A DNA stretch of 34,897 bases from Gammaproteobacteria bacterium (GCA_022826505.1 JAJDUQ010000063.1:1-34897); one strand, 5' to 3'; positions 8,548-17,270 are shown, numbered from the stretch's first letter. Translations and numbers: made by a program. The notes: generated by a model not told the origin, from the sequence alone.

Positions 8548-9744
8548 ATGACTGAGTATCGCGATACCGCCTACGGGCGGGTGCCCCTGCCGGACGGCAT
8601 CCGTTCGCGCATGGAGGCGAACGGCAACGGGCTGGAGATGCACTTCCTTGAAGCCGGTTTCGAGGAACGCGGCAGACCCTGTGCGCTCCTCCTGCACGGA
8701 TTTCCCGAGCTTGCCTATAGCTGGCGGCACGTCATGCCGGCGCTCGCGCAGGCGGGCTTCCACGTCATCGCGCCGGACCAGCGCGGCTACGGGCGGACGA
8801 CGGGCTGGGACCCGGACTACGACGGCGACCTCGCGTCCTATCGGCTGTTCAACCTCGTGCGCGACGTCATGGGGCTGCTCGACGCGCTCGGCCGCACCGA
8901 GGTCGCGCTGCTGGCCGGCCACGACTTCGGCGCGCCGGTCGCCGCGTGGGCGGCCCTCATCCGCCCGGATATCTTCCGAAAGCTCGCGCTGATGAGCGCA
9001 CCGTTTCCGGGCCCGCCGAACATCTCGCCGCAATCGCCGCCCGCGCGGTCGATCCACGCCGAGCTCGCGGCCCTGGGCCGGCCCCGCAAGCACTACCAGT
9101 GGTACTACTCGACACGGGAGGCCAATGCGGACATGCGGGACTGTCCCCAGGGAGTCCATGCCTTCCTGCGGGCCTACTTCCACCACAAGAGCGCCGACTG
9201 GGCGGGAAACCGACCCTTGCGGCTGGCCGCTTGGAGTGCCGAGGAGCTGGCCCGGATGCCGACCTACTACATCATGGACCGCGACCGGACGATGGCGGAA
9301 ACGGTGGCGGAGGAGATGCCCGGCGAGGATGACATCGCCGCCTGCCGCTGGCTTCCGGATGCCGAGCTCGCGGTCTATGCGCGGGAATACGAGCGCAACG
9401 GGTTCCAGGGCGGGCTGCAATGGTATCGCTGCCGCACGAGCGGTCGGTTCGACCGGGAGCTGGAGCTCTACTCCGGGCGCCGCATCGAGGTTCCGGCCTG
9501 CTTCATCGCCGGCGCGGCCGACTGGGGCATCCACCAGGTGCCCGGTGCCCTGGAGGCGATGCAAGAGCGCGCCGCCGACTGGGCCGGCACCTGGCTGGTC
9601 GACGGCGCCGGGCACTGGGTCCAGCAGGAGCAGCCGGACGCAGTGTCGGCCCGGCTGACGGCTTTTGCGTGGGGTGGTCGAGACGGCGGCGCTCGCCACG
9701 GAGAGGATCCGGACATTCGGAGGATGACGAACCCATGCGAATGA
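8548..9744 (+). CDS. Alpha/beta-hydrolase, soluble epoxide hydrolase family
   Basis: This 398-residue hydrolase shows the epoxide hydrolase set. HGFPE at 50-54 is the oxyanion turn and GHDFG at 124-128 carries the nucleophile D126. A cap domain contains a YREF-like tyrosine region and a GFQGGLQWYR motif, typical of the family's lid. The acid is in AGAADWGIHQ and the catalytic histidine in GAGHWVQQEQP. It should convert an epoxide to a diol in the cytoplasm; haloalkane dehalogenases share the fold but lack the GGLQWYR motif. The ATG at 8548 is preferred over the in-frame GTG at 8518. The 3' end lies inside a sequence repeated at 10248, which shows it was originally adjacent to the SDR gene now starting at 10263. 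Their coding regions would have overlapped by about ten bases. Confidence 0.85.
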   Translation: MTEYRDTAYGRVPLPDGIRSRMEANGNGLEMHFLEAGFEERGRPCALLLHGFPELAYSWRHVMPALAQAGFHVIAPDQRGYGRTTGWDPDYDGDLASYRLFNLVRDVMGLLDALGRTEVALLAGHDFGAPVAAWAALIRPDIFRKLALMSAPFPGPPNISPQSPPARSIHAELAALGRPRKHYQWYYSTREANADMRDCPQGVHAFLRAYFHHKSADWAGNRPLRLAAWSAEELARMPTYYIMDRDRTMAETVAEEMPGEDDIAACRWLPDAELAVYAREYERNGFQGGLQWYRCRTSGRFDRELELYSGRRIEVPACFIAGAADWGIHQVPGALEAMQERAADWAGTWLVDGAGHWVQQEQPDAVSARLTAFAWGGRDGGARHGEDPDIRRMTNPCE

Positions 9745-9830
9745 AGGACGAGTGCGGAATCGTGACCGCGGTTGGCTCCGGAATGGTGCGCGCCGGGGCT
9801 GTGCGGTTCGCCCGGGAGGGGGCGGCGGTT
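9720..9830 (+). repeat. Direct repeat, copy A (duplicated 5' end of SDR gene)
   Basis: About 111 bases here match 10248-10358 with roughly 14 differences, without gaps. The repeat covers the last codons of the hydrolase gene and the first 30 or so codons of an SDR gene. After base 9830 the two copies diverge completely. Confidence 0.85.
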
Positions 9831-9893
9831 GCGGGGCGTGGCCCTGCGCGCCGTTCGCGACGTCAACGCGGGATTGCAAGAGAGAGGACATGA
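9735..9893 (+). pseudogene. Remnant of SDR gene 5' end
   Basis: This copy starts MRMKDECGIVTAVGSGMV and continues to GAAVAG in the same frame as the intact SDR at 10263. It then runs into unrelated arginine-rich sequence and stops at 9893. The nucleotide-binding glycine motif is damaged: the last glycine of G-x-G-x-G is a valine. It covers only about one eighth of the enzyme and cannot be functional as a dehydrogenase. It marks the left boundary of the duplication that encloses the phytochelatin synthase fragment. Confidence 0.75.
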
Positions 9894-9894
9894 G

Positions 9895-10272
9895 ATGAAA
9901 CGCAAGGCTGTTGCTTCACTTCTGCCGCTGGTATGCGGCCTCATGGTGCTTGCGATACAAGGCCATGCAGCGGAAAGTGCGGATCCGCGCCCTGGGAATC
10001 TTGTCGAATGGGCCTCCGGGGAGAGTGTGGAGCGTATTTCCCGCTCTTCCCACAAGACGGACTTTTTCGCGCTCAGCAATCATTTCATCAGCCAGGACAA
10101 CAGCATTTTCTGCGGTCCGGTGTCGTCGGCCATCGTGCTGAACGCGTTGCGGCTGGGCAAGAGGGACGGGCTGCCGCGGGACCGGCGGTCCATCGCGGAG
10201 GACGAGATGGCGTGGCTCTGGCAGGGGGCCGACCCGTTCTACGAAATGAGGATGACGAACCGATGCGAATGA
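9895..10272 (+). pseudogene. Truncated phytochelatin synthase-like protein
   Basis: The 125-residue product begins with a signal peptide (MKRKAVASLL to about residue 25, cleavage near GHAAES). It then has the phytochelatin synthase N-terminal signature DFFALSNHFISQDNSIFCGPVSS. C73 in FCGP is the papain-like catalytic cysteine, followed by VLNAL. Family members use a histidine and an aspartate about 100 residues further on. Here the frame runs after ADPFYE straight into the repeat copy at 10248 and ends MRMTNRCE, so both are missing. Bacterial homologues act on glutathione (peptidase or transpeptidase), often in the periplasm. The start has a good AGAGAGGA ribosome site, so the 5' half appears to be an original gene start. 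The product is probably inactive. Confidence 0.75.
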
Positions 10273-10358
10273 AAGACAAGTGCGGGATCGTGACCGCGGC
10301 CGGTTCCGGAATGGGGCGCGCGGGGGCCGTGCGATTCGCCCGGGAGGGGGCGGCGGTC
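10248..10358 (+). repeat. Direct repeat, copy B (intact SDR start)
   Basis: This is the second copy of the sequence at 9720-9830. It contains the true start of the SDR gene and provides the artificial C-terminus of the phytochelatin synthase fragment. The 417 bases between the copies are foreign to the hydrolase-SDR pair. Confidence 0.85.
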
Positions 10359-11042
10359 GCGGTGGTGGATATCGACGCAGATGCGGTGCAGGCCGTCGTG
10401 GGCGAGATCGAGTCGGCCGGCGGACGCGCGGTGGCGATTCCCGCCGACCTCACGCGCGACGAGGACAGCCGGCGAATCGTGCGCGAGGCGGCGAACGCGC
10501 TCGGCGGGATCGATTTCGTCTGGAACCATGTCGGCCATCCCGGCCCGGCGTCGGTCGAAGGCATCGAGATGGAGGACTTCGACACGGCGGTGGCACTCAA
10601 CCTGCGCACCGTGCTGGTCACCACCGATGCGGCGATTTCGGAGATCCGCGCCCGCGGCGGTGGCGCGCTGCTCTACACGGCATCGACTTCGGGGCTGCGC
10701 GCCTCGTCCTTCAGCCCGGTCTATTCCGCCGCGAAGCACGGCGTGGTCGGGTTCGTGAAGGCGCTCGGCAGGCGGCTCGCGAAGGAGAACATCCGCGTCA
10801 ACGCGATTTGCCCCGGCCCGGTCGACACGCCGATGCTTCGGGTCTTCGTCGCGCGCCCCGACCAGCAGTCGACGCATGGCCTCGACAGGGAGCAGCTCGT
10901 CGCCCGGCGCGGCGACACGATCCCCATGGGTCGCCCCGGCAGACCGGAGGAGGTCGCCAGCGCGGCGCTCTTCCTGCTCTCGGACGAAGCCTCCTACATC
11001 ACCGCGACGACGCTTGCGGTCGACGGCGGGGCGACCGCCTGA
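10263..11042 (+). CDS. Short-chain dehydrogenase/reductase (classical SDR)
   Basis: This is a 259-residue NAD(P)-dependent oxidoreductase. The cofactor motif is TAAGSGMG (T11-G18), with a slightly divergent first glycine. An acidic residue follows strand 2 (VVDID, D36), which favours NAD over NADP. The WNHVG segment near residue 88 takes the place of the usual NNAG. The catalytic residues are S141/S143, Y154 and K158 in YSAAK. The C-terminal GGATA and VDGG are standard. Two starts are possible (10263 and 10269). The repeated 5' end shows that it once lay directly downstream of the epoxide hydrolase, where oxidation of a diol or alcohol product would be logical. The substrate is unknown. Confidence 0.88.
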   Translation: MRMKDKCGIVTAAGSGMGRAGAVRFAREGAAVAVVDIDADAVQAVVGEIESAGGRAVAIPADLTRDEDSRRIVREAANALGGIDFVWNHVGHPGPASVEGIEMEDFDTAVALNLRTVLVTTDAAISEIRARGGGALLYTASTSGLRASSFSPVYSAAKHGVVGFVKALGRRLAKENIRVNAICPGPVDTPMLRVFVARPDQQSTHGLDREQLVARRGDTIPMGRPGRPEEVASAALFLLSDEASYITATTLAVDGGATA

Positions 11043-11465
11043 GATCGGCGGTCGCGGGCCAAGGGCCGCTCGAGGACGACGCTCTCGTCCATGGCGAGGG
11101 AGTCGCCGATTGACGGGAACACGGCGTGGACCATCGCGGGAAAGTGACACACGACGCCGCGACCGGCGAGCACTTCGCGCAATCGAAGGGGAGACATGGT
11201 TGCTGCGGTCCCGCACATCGAGATTCGACAACGCTCGAACGACGTCAGAAGGCGGATCGCATGCATTGTGAAATACAAGCGGCGGATCAGTCGGCAGTTC
11301 GACGCCACGTCCCATCATGGGACGACCGCGGGGCTTCCCGACTTCGGGGAAGCCCCGCTTTCGCTACCGTGCCGGCCGTCGTGCCGCTGGTGACCGCAGT
11401 GCTGCGATATCGACACGGTCGATACGAATCGGGGTCGCGCCGCCGCCCGGCGCCGGCGGATCCGC
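11043..11465. other. Convergent intergenic region with a strong hairpin
   Basis: These 423 bases separate the 3' ends of the SDR (plus) and the TAXI binding protein (minus). Apart from the terminator at 11328-11361 I find no convincing gene. A minus-strand frame around 11020-11199 has an orderly, protein-like composition (LREVLAGRGVVCHFPAMV and on) but overlaps the SDR end. It has no ribosome site and no family I can name, so at most it is a remnant. Confidence 0.4.
11328..11361 (+). terminator. Intrinsic terminator between convergent genes
   Basis: The 12-bp perfect stem GCGGGGCTTCCC (11328-11339) pairs with 11347-11358. It has a seven-base loop and is followed by TTT on the plus strand. 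It lies between the ends of two converging transcripts and could stop either, with the better T tract for the plus-strand SDR. Confidence 0.7.
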
Positions 11466-12479
11466 CTACTTCAGGTACCCCATCTCCCGATAGAAGCGCT
11501 CCGCACCAGGATGCAGCGGCGCCCCGCCCACGTCGCGCCACGCAATCTTCGGGTCGTAGAACACGTGCGTGCGATGAATCCCGTGGAAGTCGTCCTTGTG
11601 CTTCGCGAGCGCCGCGGTGATCTTGTAGACGAGATCGTCCGGCAGGTCGGTACGGACCCCGAAAGCCACCGTGGTGTTGGGCGACCAGTAGGCGTCGTTG
11701 GTGCCGTTGTCGTCCTTGTAGACGCCGGCCGGCATCTCGAAGATCTCCTGCCCGTACTTGTCCGCCACCTGCTGCGCCACCTCCTTGCTGAGCGGGAGCA
11801 GACGGAACGGCTTCTTGGTGCCGAGCTTGATGTACTGGTGATGGGGCCACATGGAGCCGCCGGTGAACCACATGTCGGCGAGCCCGTCCATGATCAGGCG
11901 GATGCCTTCCTTGTGGGAGGTGAAGATCAGCTTCCCGCCCCAGGACTCGATGTCGCTGAACGATATCCCGTAGGCCTCGAGCATCGCTTCCGCCTGGGCG
12001 GTCGCAAGCTGGTGGCGCTCGAACATCGCAATCCGGATGGGGTGCTGCTTCTCCCGGAGCTCGTCGAAGGTCTTGATCCCGACCTCCTCGGTGATGACCG
12101 CCTGGGCCGCGCTCGGACCGCGCACCGCCGCGATCATCCTGAAGTCGTACTTCTGCCCGGTCGGGCCGGTGCCGGCGTAGGCCATGCTCGCCAGCGCGTT
12201 CTCCAGCACGGCGATGTCGGCAAGCTGCGACTCGGGAGCGAGCCGCTCCACGTTCGCCCAGCCGCCGCCGGGGATCACGGTGGTCGCGATGCCGGGGATC
12301 TCGGCCTTGATGTACTCGGCAAGTCCCGCCGCCGCCTTGAAGTATCCACCGCCCGGCGAGCCGGCGGTCAGGGTGATCTTGTCGACGGCGAGTGCACCGC
12401 CCGAGGCGAAGGTTGCGGTGAGAGCGAGTGCGAGCAGGCCGCGCCGCGAAATCGTGAACGAACGTGGATGGCCGGTCAT
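11466..12479 (-). CDS. TAXI-family TRAP transporter substrate-binding protein
   Basis: This 337-residue periplasmic protein is of the TAXI type. It has a signal peptide with a twin-arginine-like SRRGLLAL (about residues 11-18) and probable cleavage after GALA near residue 31. TAGSPGGGYFKAA follows, matching the family's opening G-S-x-G-G-x-Y/F-x-x-A motif. Next come IPGGGWANVERL, a QLADIAVLEN stretch, and LADMWFTGGSMWPHH in the second lobe. The start at 12479 is supported by AGGAGGA nine bases upstream. A matching fused TRAP permease ends 507 bases upstream on the same strand, as expected for TAXI systems. Many TAXI proteins bind glutamate, other dicarboxylates or small organic acids, but the ligand here is unknown. 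Confidence 0.88.
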   Translation of the reverse strand: MTGHPRSFTISRRGLLALALTATFASGGALAVDKITLTAGSPGGGYFKAAAGLAEYIKAEIPGIATTVIPGGGWANVERLAPESQLADIAVLENALASMAYAGTGPTGQKYDFRMIAAVRGPSAAQAVITEEVGIKTFDELREKQHPIRIAMFERHQLATAQAEAMLEAYGISFSDIESWGGKLIFTSHKEGIRLIMDGLADMWFTGGSMWPHHQYIKLGTKKPFRLLPLSKEVAQQVADKYGQEIFEMPAGVYKDDNGTNDAYWSPNTTVAFGVRTDLPDDLVYKITAALAKHKDDFHGIHRTHVFYDPKIAWRDVGGAPLHPGAERFYREMGYLK

Positions 12480-12986
12480 GGTGGTCCTCCTGTGCAGGGC
12501 CGCACCGATTGGCGGCCCGAAGATGTCGATGTGGTGAATGTCCTGGTGCCCGGACTCGGGGCAATCACGGATTGGAGCCGATACGCGTTGCTTTCCTCGA
12601 TGCACCCTCCGCCGAGGTGCGTTGGCCGGAAGACCCCCCGCCGCGACCTGCCCGACTCGGGCGGGACCATGGCATGCCGGGGCGGTACGGTGCGCGCCGA
12701 TGGTGGCACATTCCAGGAGTGCAAACCAATTCGGGCCGTTCCTCGCACCGACGAGGCACGGGCCGCGCGAAGCGTGAGGACAGGGCTCCCCGGAACGTGA
12801 CATTCCGCCTGCCTGCATTGGCATGTGGTGAGTCTCCGGGCGGCTGCCGGCAGGAACCCCGCGTTGGCGGGGTCTCCCCGCCCGATTCCCGGCTCGAGCG
12901 CCATGATGGCGCGCGCTCGACGATTCTCGGCGATTCGTCGTCGGACGATGGCTCCTCGGTCTCGCGCCGACCGGTTGCCGGCCGCG
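12480..12986. other. 507-base gap between TAXI binding protein and its permease
   Basis: No supported gene lies here. Reading in the minus direction from the permease stop, a hairpin (arms 12853-12862 and 12867-12877, core ACCCCGC/GCGGGGT) could end or attenuate the permease transcript. It lacks a T tract. The part next to the binding protein start carries its ribosome site and possibly its own promoter. Long open frames across the region on both strands look like high-GC artefacts. Confidence 0.45.
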
Positions 12987-14888
12987 TCAGCGCTTCGTCC
13001 CGGGGGCGCTTCTCCGACCACGAACGATCGTCAGTGCGATCACGACCACGCCGACCACCAGACCGGCGACCTTCACCGTCGGGTCGCTCCAGATGAGCGC
13101 CAGCCCGGCGGCCAGCAGCAGGCCGCGCGGCCAGAGCGCGAGCCGCTGTCGCAGCCAGCCCTGAATTGCGCAGACGAGCATCGCGAGGCCCGCCGCCACC
13201 GAGGCGAAGGAGATCGCGATTGCGCCGGCGTCGCCGATGAGCAGGAGCCCGGGGCTGTAGACGACGAGGAAGGGCAGCAGGTAGGCCACCGCCCCCATCT
13301 TCACTCCCATCAGGGACGTCTCCCAGATGTTCGCGCCCGCGATGTGGGCGCCGGCGAAGATCGCGAGACACACCGGGGGTGTGATGTGGGAGAGGAGCGC
13401 GAAGTAGAACACGAACATGTTGGCGATCAGGGGCTCGACCCCGAGCTGGGTCAGGGCGGGCACGCCGATCACGGAGACGAGAATGAACGCCGCGACGGTG
13501 TTCATGCCCATGCCGAGCACCATGCAGGACACGCCGATCAGCACCAGCGTGACGAAGAACGATCCTCCCGACCAGGAGATGATGGCGCTGCTGATGTTGA
13601 GCCCCACCCCGGTCAGCGTGAACACGCCGATGACGAATCCGACCACTGCGCAGGTGATGATGATCAGCACCGCCCCGCGCGCGCCCTTCTCCAGCGCCTC
13701 GACTATCTTCCGCGGCCCGAGCCGGGTCTCCTTGCGGACCCAGCTCACCAGCACCGTGAACACAATGGCGTAGAACGCCGAGCGGGTCGGCGAGAACCCG
13801 TACCAGAGACATCCGATGAGCACCAGGATCGGCGACAGCAGGTGGCCCCCCCGAAGCAGGGTCCTGATCGGGTCGGGCCGCTCTTCGCGCGAGATGCCGC
13901 GCAACCCGCTCTTGTGGGCTTCCAGGTGGATGAACCAGAACAGCCCGCCGAAGTACAGCACTGCGGGGATGAGGCTTGCGAGCGCGACCTTCGCGTACGG
14001 GACGCCGGTGTTCGCGGCCACGATGAACGCCGCCGCGCCGAGGATCGGCGGCATGATCTGCCCGCCGTTCGAGGCCAGCGCCTCGATCGCCCCGGCGATG
14101 CTCGGCCGATAGCCGAGCTTCTTCATCAGCGGAATGGTGAACTGGCCGGTGGTGTAGACGTTCGCGACGGACGAGCCCGTCACCGACCCGATGAGTCCGG
14201 AGGAGAACACCGCTACCTTCGCGGGCCCCCCGCGGGTGTGGCCGGCGATGCCGTTGGCGAACTGGATGAAGAAGTCGGCGGCCCCGGCGCGCTCGGCGAA
14301 CGCTCCGAAGATGACGAACAGCACGATGTACGCCGCCGCCACCCCGAGCGCCACGCCCCAGATGCCGTTGTCGGTCATGTACATGTAGTCGAGCACGTGC
14401 TCGAAGCGGAAGCCCCGGTGGGTGAGGTCCGGGATCGGGATGTATTCGCCGAAGTACGCGTAGCCGAGGGCGCAGACGGCGACGATCACCAGCAGCCATC
14501 CCATGACCCGGCGGGTGACCTCCAGCAGCACGACGACGGCGACGATGCCGAACGCGATCTCGTGGTCCTTCATCGCGTAGGTGCTGGTCATGGGCCAGCG
14601 TTCGGCCAGGTATCCGCTGTTGACGAGCACGTAGCCGAACGCCGGCAGCGCGGCGAGGACCAGCAGCCAGTCGTAGAGCGGCACCTTCCCGGCGGTGTCG
14701 CCTTCGTTGCCCGAGAGGCGCTCGGCCCTCGTCAGGCTCACCGTGAGCAGCGCGAGCACCGCCGCGACCAGCAACGGGACCGATCGCTGCACGTAGGGGA
14801 GAAAGGTGCCCACGTAGGCGGTGTAGATGTGGAACAGGGCGAGTCCGATGGCGAGTGCCCGGACGAGGAGCAGCGAGAGTCCGTTCAT
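12987..14888 (-). CDS. TRAP transporter fused permease (DctQ-DctM fusion, TAXI-associated)
   Basis: This is a 633-residue, strongly hydrophobic permease. The N-terminal quarter (about 1-170) supplies the extra helices corresponding to the small subunit. The rest carries DctM-type landmarks: FIQFANGIAGHTRGGPAK near 230, SSGLIGSVTGSSVANV near 250, GAIEALASNGGQIMPPILG near 285, and ALLSHITPPVCLAIFAG near 515. Such 4TM/12TM fusions accompany TAXI binding proteins, and one is encoded downstream at 11466-12479. The start at 14888 has GGAGGAAC about nine bases upstream; the in-frame extension to 15038 is not membrane-like. An SDR gene precedes it on the same strand by 197 bases, possibly in the same transcript. 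Confidence 0.9.
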   Translation of the reverse strand: MNGLSLLLVRALAIGLALFHIYTAYVGTFLPYVQRSVPLLVAAVLALLTVSLTRAERLSGNEGDTAGKVPLYDWLLVLAALPAFGYVLVNSGYLAERWPMTSTYAMKDHEIAFGIVAVVVLLEVTRRVMGWLLVIVAVCALGYAYFGEYIPIPDLTHRGFRFEHVLDYMYMTDNGIWGVALGVAAAYIVLFVIFGAFAERAGAADFFIQFANGIAGHTRGGPAKVAVFSSGLIGSVTGSSVANVYTTGQFTIPLMKKLGYRPSIAGAIEALASNGGQIMPPILGAAAFIVAANTGVPYAKVALASLIPAVLYFGGLFWFIHLEAHKSGLRGISREERPDPIRTLLRGGHLLSPILVLIGCLWYGFSPTRSAFYAIVFTVLVSWVRKETRLGPRKIVEALEKGARGAVLIIITCAVVGFVIGVFTLTGVGLNISSAIISWSGGSFFVTLVLIGVSCMVLGMGMNTVAAFILVSVIGVPALTQLGVEPLIANMFVFYFALLSHITPPVCLAIFAGAHIAGANIWETSLMGVKMGAVAYLLPFLVVYSPGLLLIGDAGAIAISFASVAAGLAMLVCAIQGWLRQRLALWPRGLLLAAGLALIWSDPTVKVAGLVVGVVVIALTIVRGRRSAPGTKR

Positions 14889-15085
14889 GAAGCTCGTTCC
14901 TCCGGGTCCGTTTCCGTCGGGACGGGCGTCATGCCCGGTACCGCTCGGACCTCGATCGCTCGATTCGCGCGCGGGGCTGGTACTCCGAATCGGCCGGTCG
15001 GAAGGAGGGGCCGCGCAGACGATGGCGAGCCCGGCCATTTCGGCGGGCTTCTCGCTCCGGAATTCCCCTCACGGGTCGCACCGAG

Positions 15086-15817
15086 CTACGGCAGGAACGC
15101 GTTTCCGATGCTGGAGCCCCCGTCCACGAAGAGCGTCTGCCCGGTGACGTACTCGGACTCCTCCTTCATGAGGAAGTCCACCATGTTCGCCATGTCCTCC
15201 GGCTCGCCGAACCGGCCGGCCGCGATGCGCTTGAGCTTCGCTTCGCGTTGCGGGCTCCCCATCGGATTGTTGTTCATGAAGAACTCGGTGTTGGTGGGCC
15301 CCGGCGCGATGGCGTTGACGGTGATGCCGAACGGGGTGAGTTCCAGCGACCAGATGCGCGCGAAGCTCGACAGCATCGCCTTGGTGCCGGCGTAGGCGGA
15401 GCGCTTCGCGATTCCGAGGATGAGCTCGCTCGAGATGTTCACGATGCGCCCGAAGCGCTGCGCCTTCATGCTCGGAATGCACGCCCGGGCGCACTGGATG
15501 GCGGTGACGACGTTGACCTCCATGACGTGGTCGAATACGTCGAGTTCGATTGCTTCGAGGGGCTGCTCCCCGGTGGTGCCCACGTTGTTCACCAGTCCGT
15601 TGAACTCGTACTGCCGCGCGAGCTTTTCGAGGCAGTCGGCGACCGCGCGGCGGTCACCGAGGTCCACCTCGTGGGACTCGCCCAGAAACGTCTCGTCCGG
15701 GGTGGTGAGGTCCAGGTTGACGACGTGGTGACCGACGGCGGTGAGCCGGTCGGCGCACGCGCGTCCGATGCCTCGGCTCGCGCCGGTGATCAGCGTGGTT
15801 CGATTCGATTCGGGCAT
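15086..15817 (-). CDS. Short-chain dehydrogenase/reductase (3-oxoacyl-reductase-like SDR)
   Basis: This is a 243-residue classical SDR. TGASRGIG (11-18) is the cofactor motif and NNVG (77-80) the structural motif. Catalytic residues are S129/S130, Y142 and K146 in YAGTK. The C-terminal VTGQTLFVDGG is typical of FabG-like enzymes. The substrate is unknown. Its position at the head of a minus-strand unit with a TAXI-type TRAP importer suggests that it oxidises or reduces the imported compound, which is an inference. The start at 15817 is preferred because the fold begins at once and GCAGGTG lies upstream; frame extension to 15889 adds non-conserved residues. Confidence 0.88.
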   Translation of the reverse strand: MPESNRTTLITGASRGIGRACADRLTAVGHHVVNLDLTTPDETFLGESHEVDLGDRRAVADCLEKLARQYEFNGLVNNVGTTGEQPLEAIELDVFDHVMEVNVVTAIQCARACIPSMKAQRFGRIVNISSELILGIAKRSAYAGTKAMLSSFARIWSLELTPFGITVNAIAPGPTNTEFFMNNNPMGSPQREAKLKRIAAGRFGEPEDMANMVDFLMKEESEYVTGQTLFVDGGSSIGNAFLP

Positions 15818-16020
15818 CTTGTGCACCTGCGGTTGCGAGCGTGGAGTCCGCGGCCGCGAGAATGTGTGACAGGTCATCGAGCGTACCATGCCGCACCGAG
15901 ACGATGACCGAGCGTGGCGCTTGGTACGCGCCGGGGTCCGGGAGGGGATGTCAGCCGAACAAGAACAGTATCCAGCGGCGAATCAGGGTACGCGCCGCGT
16001 ACGGCACGTGTGCTTCGCTA

Positions 16021-16057
16021 GCAGGAAATCTCGGCGGCTGTCGCCGAGATTTCCTGC
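16021..16057. repeat. Perfect 16-bp inverted repeat upstream of the 16073 ATPase
   Basis: GCAGGAAATCTCGGCG (16021-16036) is followed by the five-base loop GCTGT and by its exact reverse complement (16042-16057). The palindrome ends 15 bases before the ATPase start codon and is not followed by a T tract. It could be a dispersed palindromic element or an operator/mRNA hairpin covering the ribosome site. Whether it recurs in the genome cannot be seen from one window. Confidence 0.8.
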
Positions 16058-16072
16058 CAGGGATGCCGGCTC

Positions 16073-17220
16073 ATGATTCGCCGGCAACAACACGTCGACG
16101 CCCTCCGGAAACGCCTGCGTGCCTTTCCCGTGGTCGCCATTCTGGGTCCGCGGCAGATCGGAAAGACGACGCTGGCACGTCAGGTGGGGCAGGCACACTC
16201 CGGCCCGATCCATCGTCTGGACCTGGAGAACCCGACCGATCTCAATCGCCTGACCGACGATCCGGGACTGGTTCTGGATGGATTGCGCGGTCTGGTCGTC
16301 ATCGACGAGGTGCAGCGCCGGCCCGATCTGTTCCCGATCCTTCGGGCGCTGGCAGACCGCCGCCCGAGGAGGGCGCGATTCCTGGTGCTGGGCAGTGCGT
16401 CGCCGAATCTGCTCAGGCAGTCGTCGGAGACGCTCGCGGTCCGGATCAGCTATTACCGACTGGGCGGTCTCGGTCTCGACGAGGTCGGCCACGAGCGCCT
16501 CGATCGGCGCTGGCTGCGCGGCGGCTTTCAGGAGGCTTGGCTCGCCCGGACCAACCCGAACGCCTTTCTCTGGCTCGAAAGTTTCGTGCGCACGTTCCTG
16601 GAGCGCGATCTGCCGGGGCTCGGCATCGGCGTGCCCGGACCCGCGCTCCGCCGTTTCTGGACCATGCTGGCCCATTGGCACGGACAGGTCTGGAACTCGT
16701 CGGAGTTCGCGCGCTCGTTCGGCGTCGCGGACACCACCGTCCGCCGTTATCTCGACATCCTGACCGGCGCCCTCGTGGTCCGCCAACTGCAGCCCCGGCA
16801 CGCGAACATCGCCAAGCGGCAGGTCAAGGCGCCCAAGGTCTACCTGCGCGACACCGGTGTGCTGCACGCCCTGCTGGGCATCGGCGGGATGCAGTCGCTG
16901 AACGTGATCCCAAGTCGGGGGCATCGTGGGAGGGGTTCCTGCTCGAGTCCGTCATCGATCGCCTGCGCCTGGAAGACGAGCAGGTCCACTTCTGGGCCAC
17001 GCACACCGGCGCGAAACTCGACCTGCTGATTGCCCGCCGGCGAAAGCGCATCGGCATCGAGATCAAGCGCTCCACGGCGCCGAAGGTGACGCCGTCGATG
17101 CGCTCGGCGCTGCGGGATCTCGGTCTTTCGGAGGTGATCGTCGTTCATGCGGGGCGGGAGTCGTATCCGCTCGGCATCAAGGTTCGCGGGGTGGCGGCTG
17201 GCCGGCTGGACAAGGACTTG
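16073..17220 (+). pseudogene. P-loop ATPase, DUF4143-type, frameshifted
   Basis: The N-terminal AAA domain has GPRQIGKTT (Walker A, about residues 25-33), VVIDEVQRRPDLF (Walker B, near 76) and an LGSASP sensor near 105. It is followed by FLERDLPGLG, FWTMLAHWHGQ and a winged-helix-like VADTTVRRYLDIL segment. The reading frame breaks near 16904: after GIGGMQSLN the conserved SGASWEGFLLE continues one base back in the adjacent frame. It then runs through a nuclease-like C-terminal domain (KLDLLIARRRKRIGIEIKRS) to about 17220. One missing base explains the shift. No stop follows at the expected end and the frame runs on to 17577. Proteins of this family are abundant, poorly understood ATPases, often horizontally spread. 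A sequencing error is the main alternative to true decay. Confidence 0.8.
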
Positions 17221-17251
17221 GGCTTTTCGCCCCGCGTCGCTTGCATCTCAT

Positions 17252-17270
17252 TGAAGACGCCGTGTCTTCA
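17252..17270. repeat. Small hairpin between convergent genes
   Basis: TGAAGAC and GTCTTCA pair across a GCCGT loop. The hairpin sits between the end of the ATPase pseudogene and the end of the zinc-ribbon gene. There is no T tract, so a terminator role is only possible. Confidence 0.35.

Noticed and set aside
9720-10358. Direct repeats as an insertion-sequence target duplication
   Set aside because: The repeats are over 100 bases and about 14 positions differ. No transposase or terminal inverted repeats lie between them, so ordinary transposition does not fit.
11020-11199. Minus-strand frame with protein-like sequence after the SDR
   Set aside because: It overlaps the end of the SDR, lacks a ribosome site and a recognisable family, and is too short to support as a gene.
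12825-15395. 856-codon open frame on the plus strand opposite the fused TRAP permease
   Set aside because: It is antisense to a clearly recognisable membrane protein, is rich in H, R, D and G, and has no domain or ribosome site. Such frames are common opposite high-GC genes.
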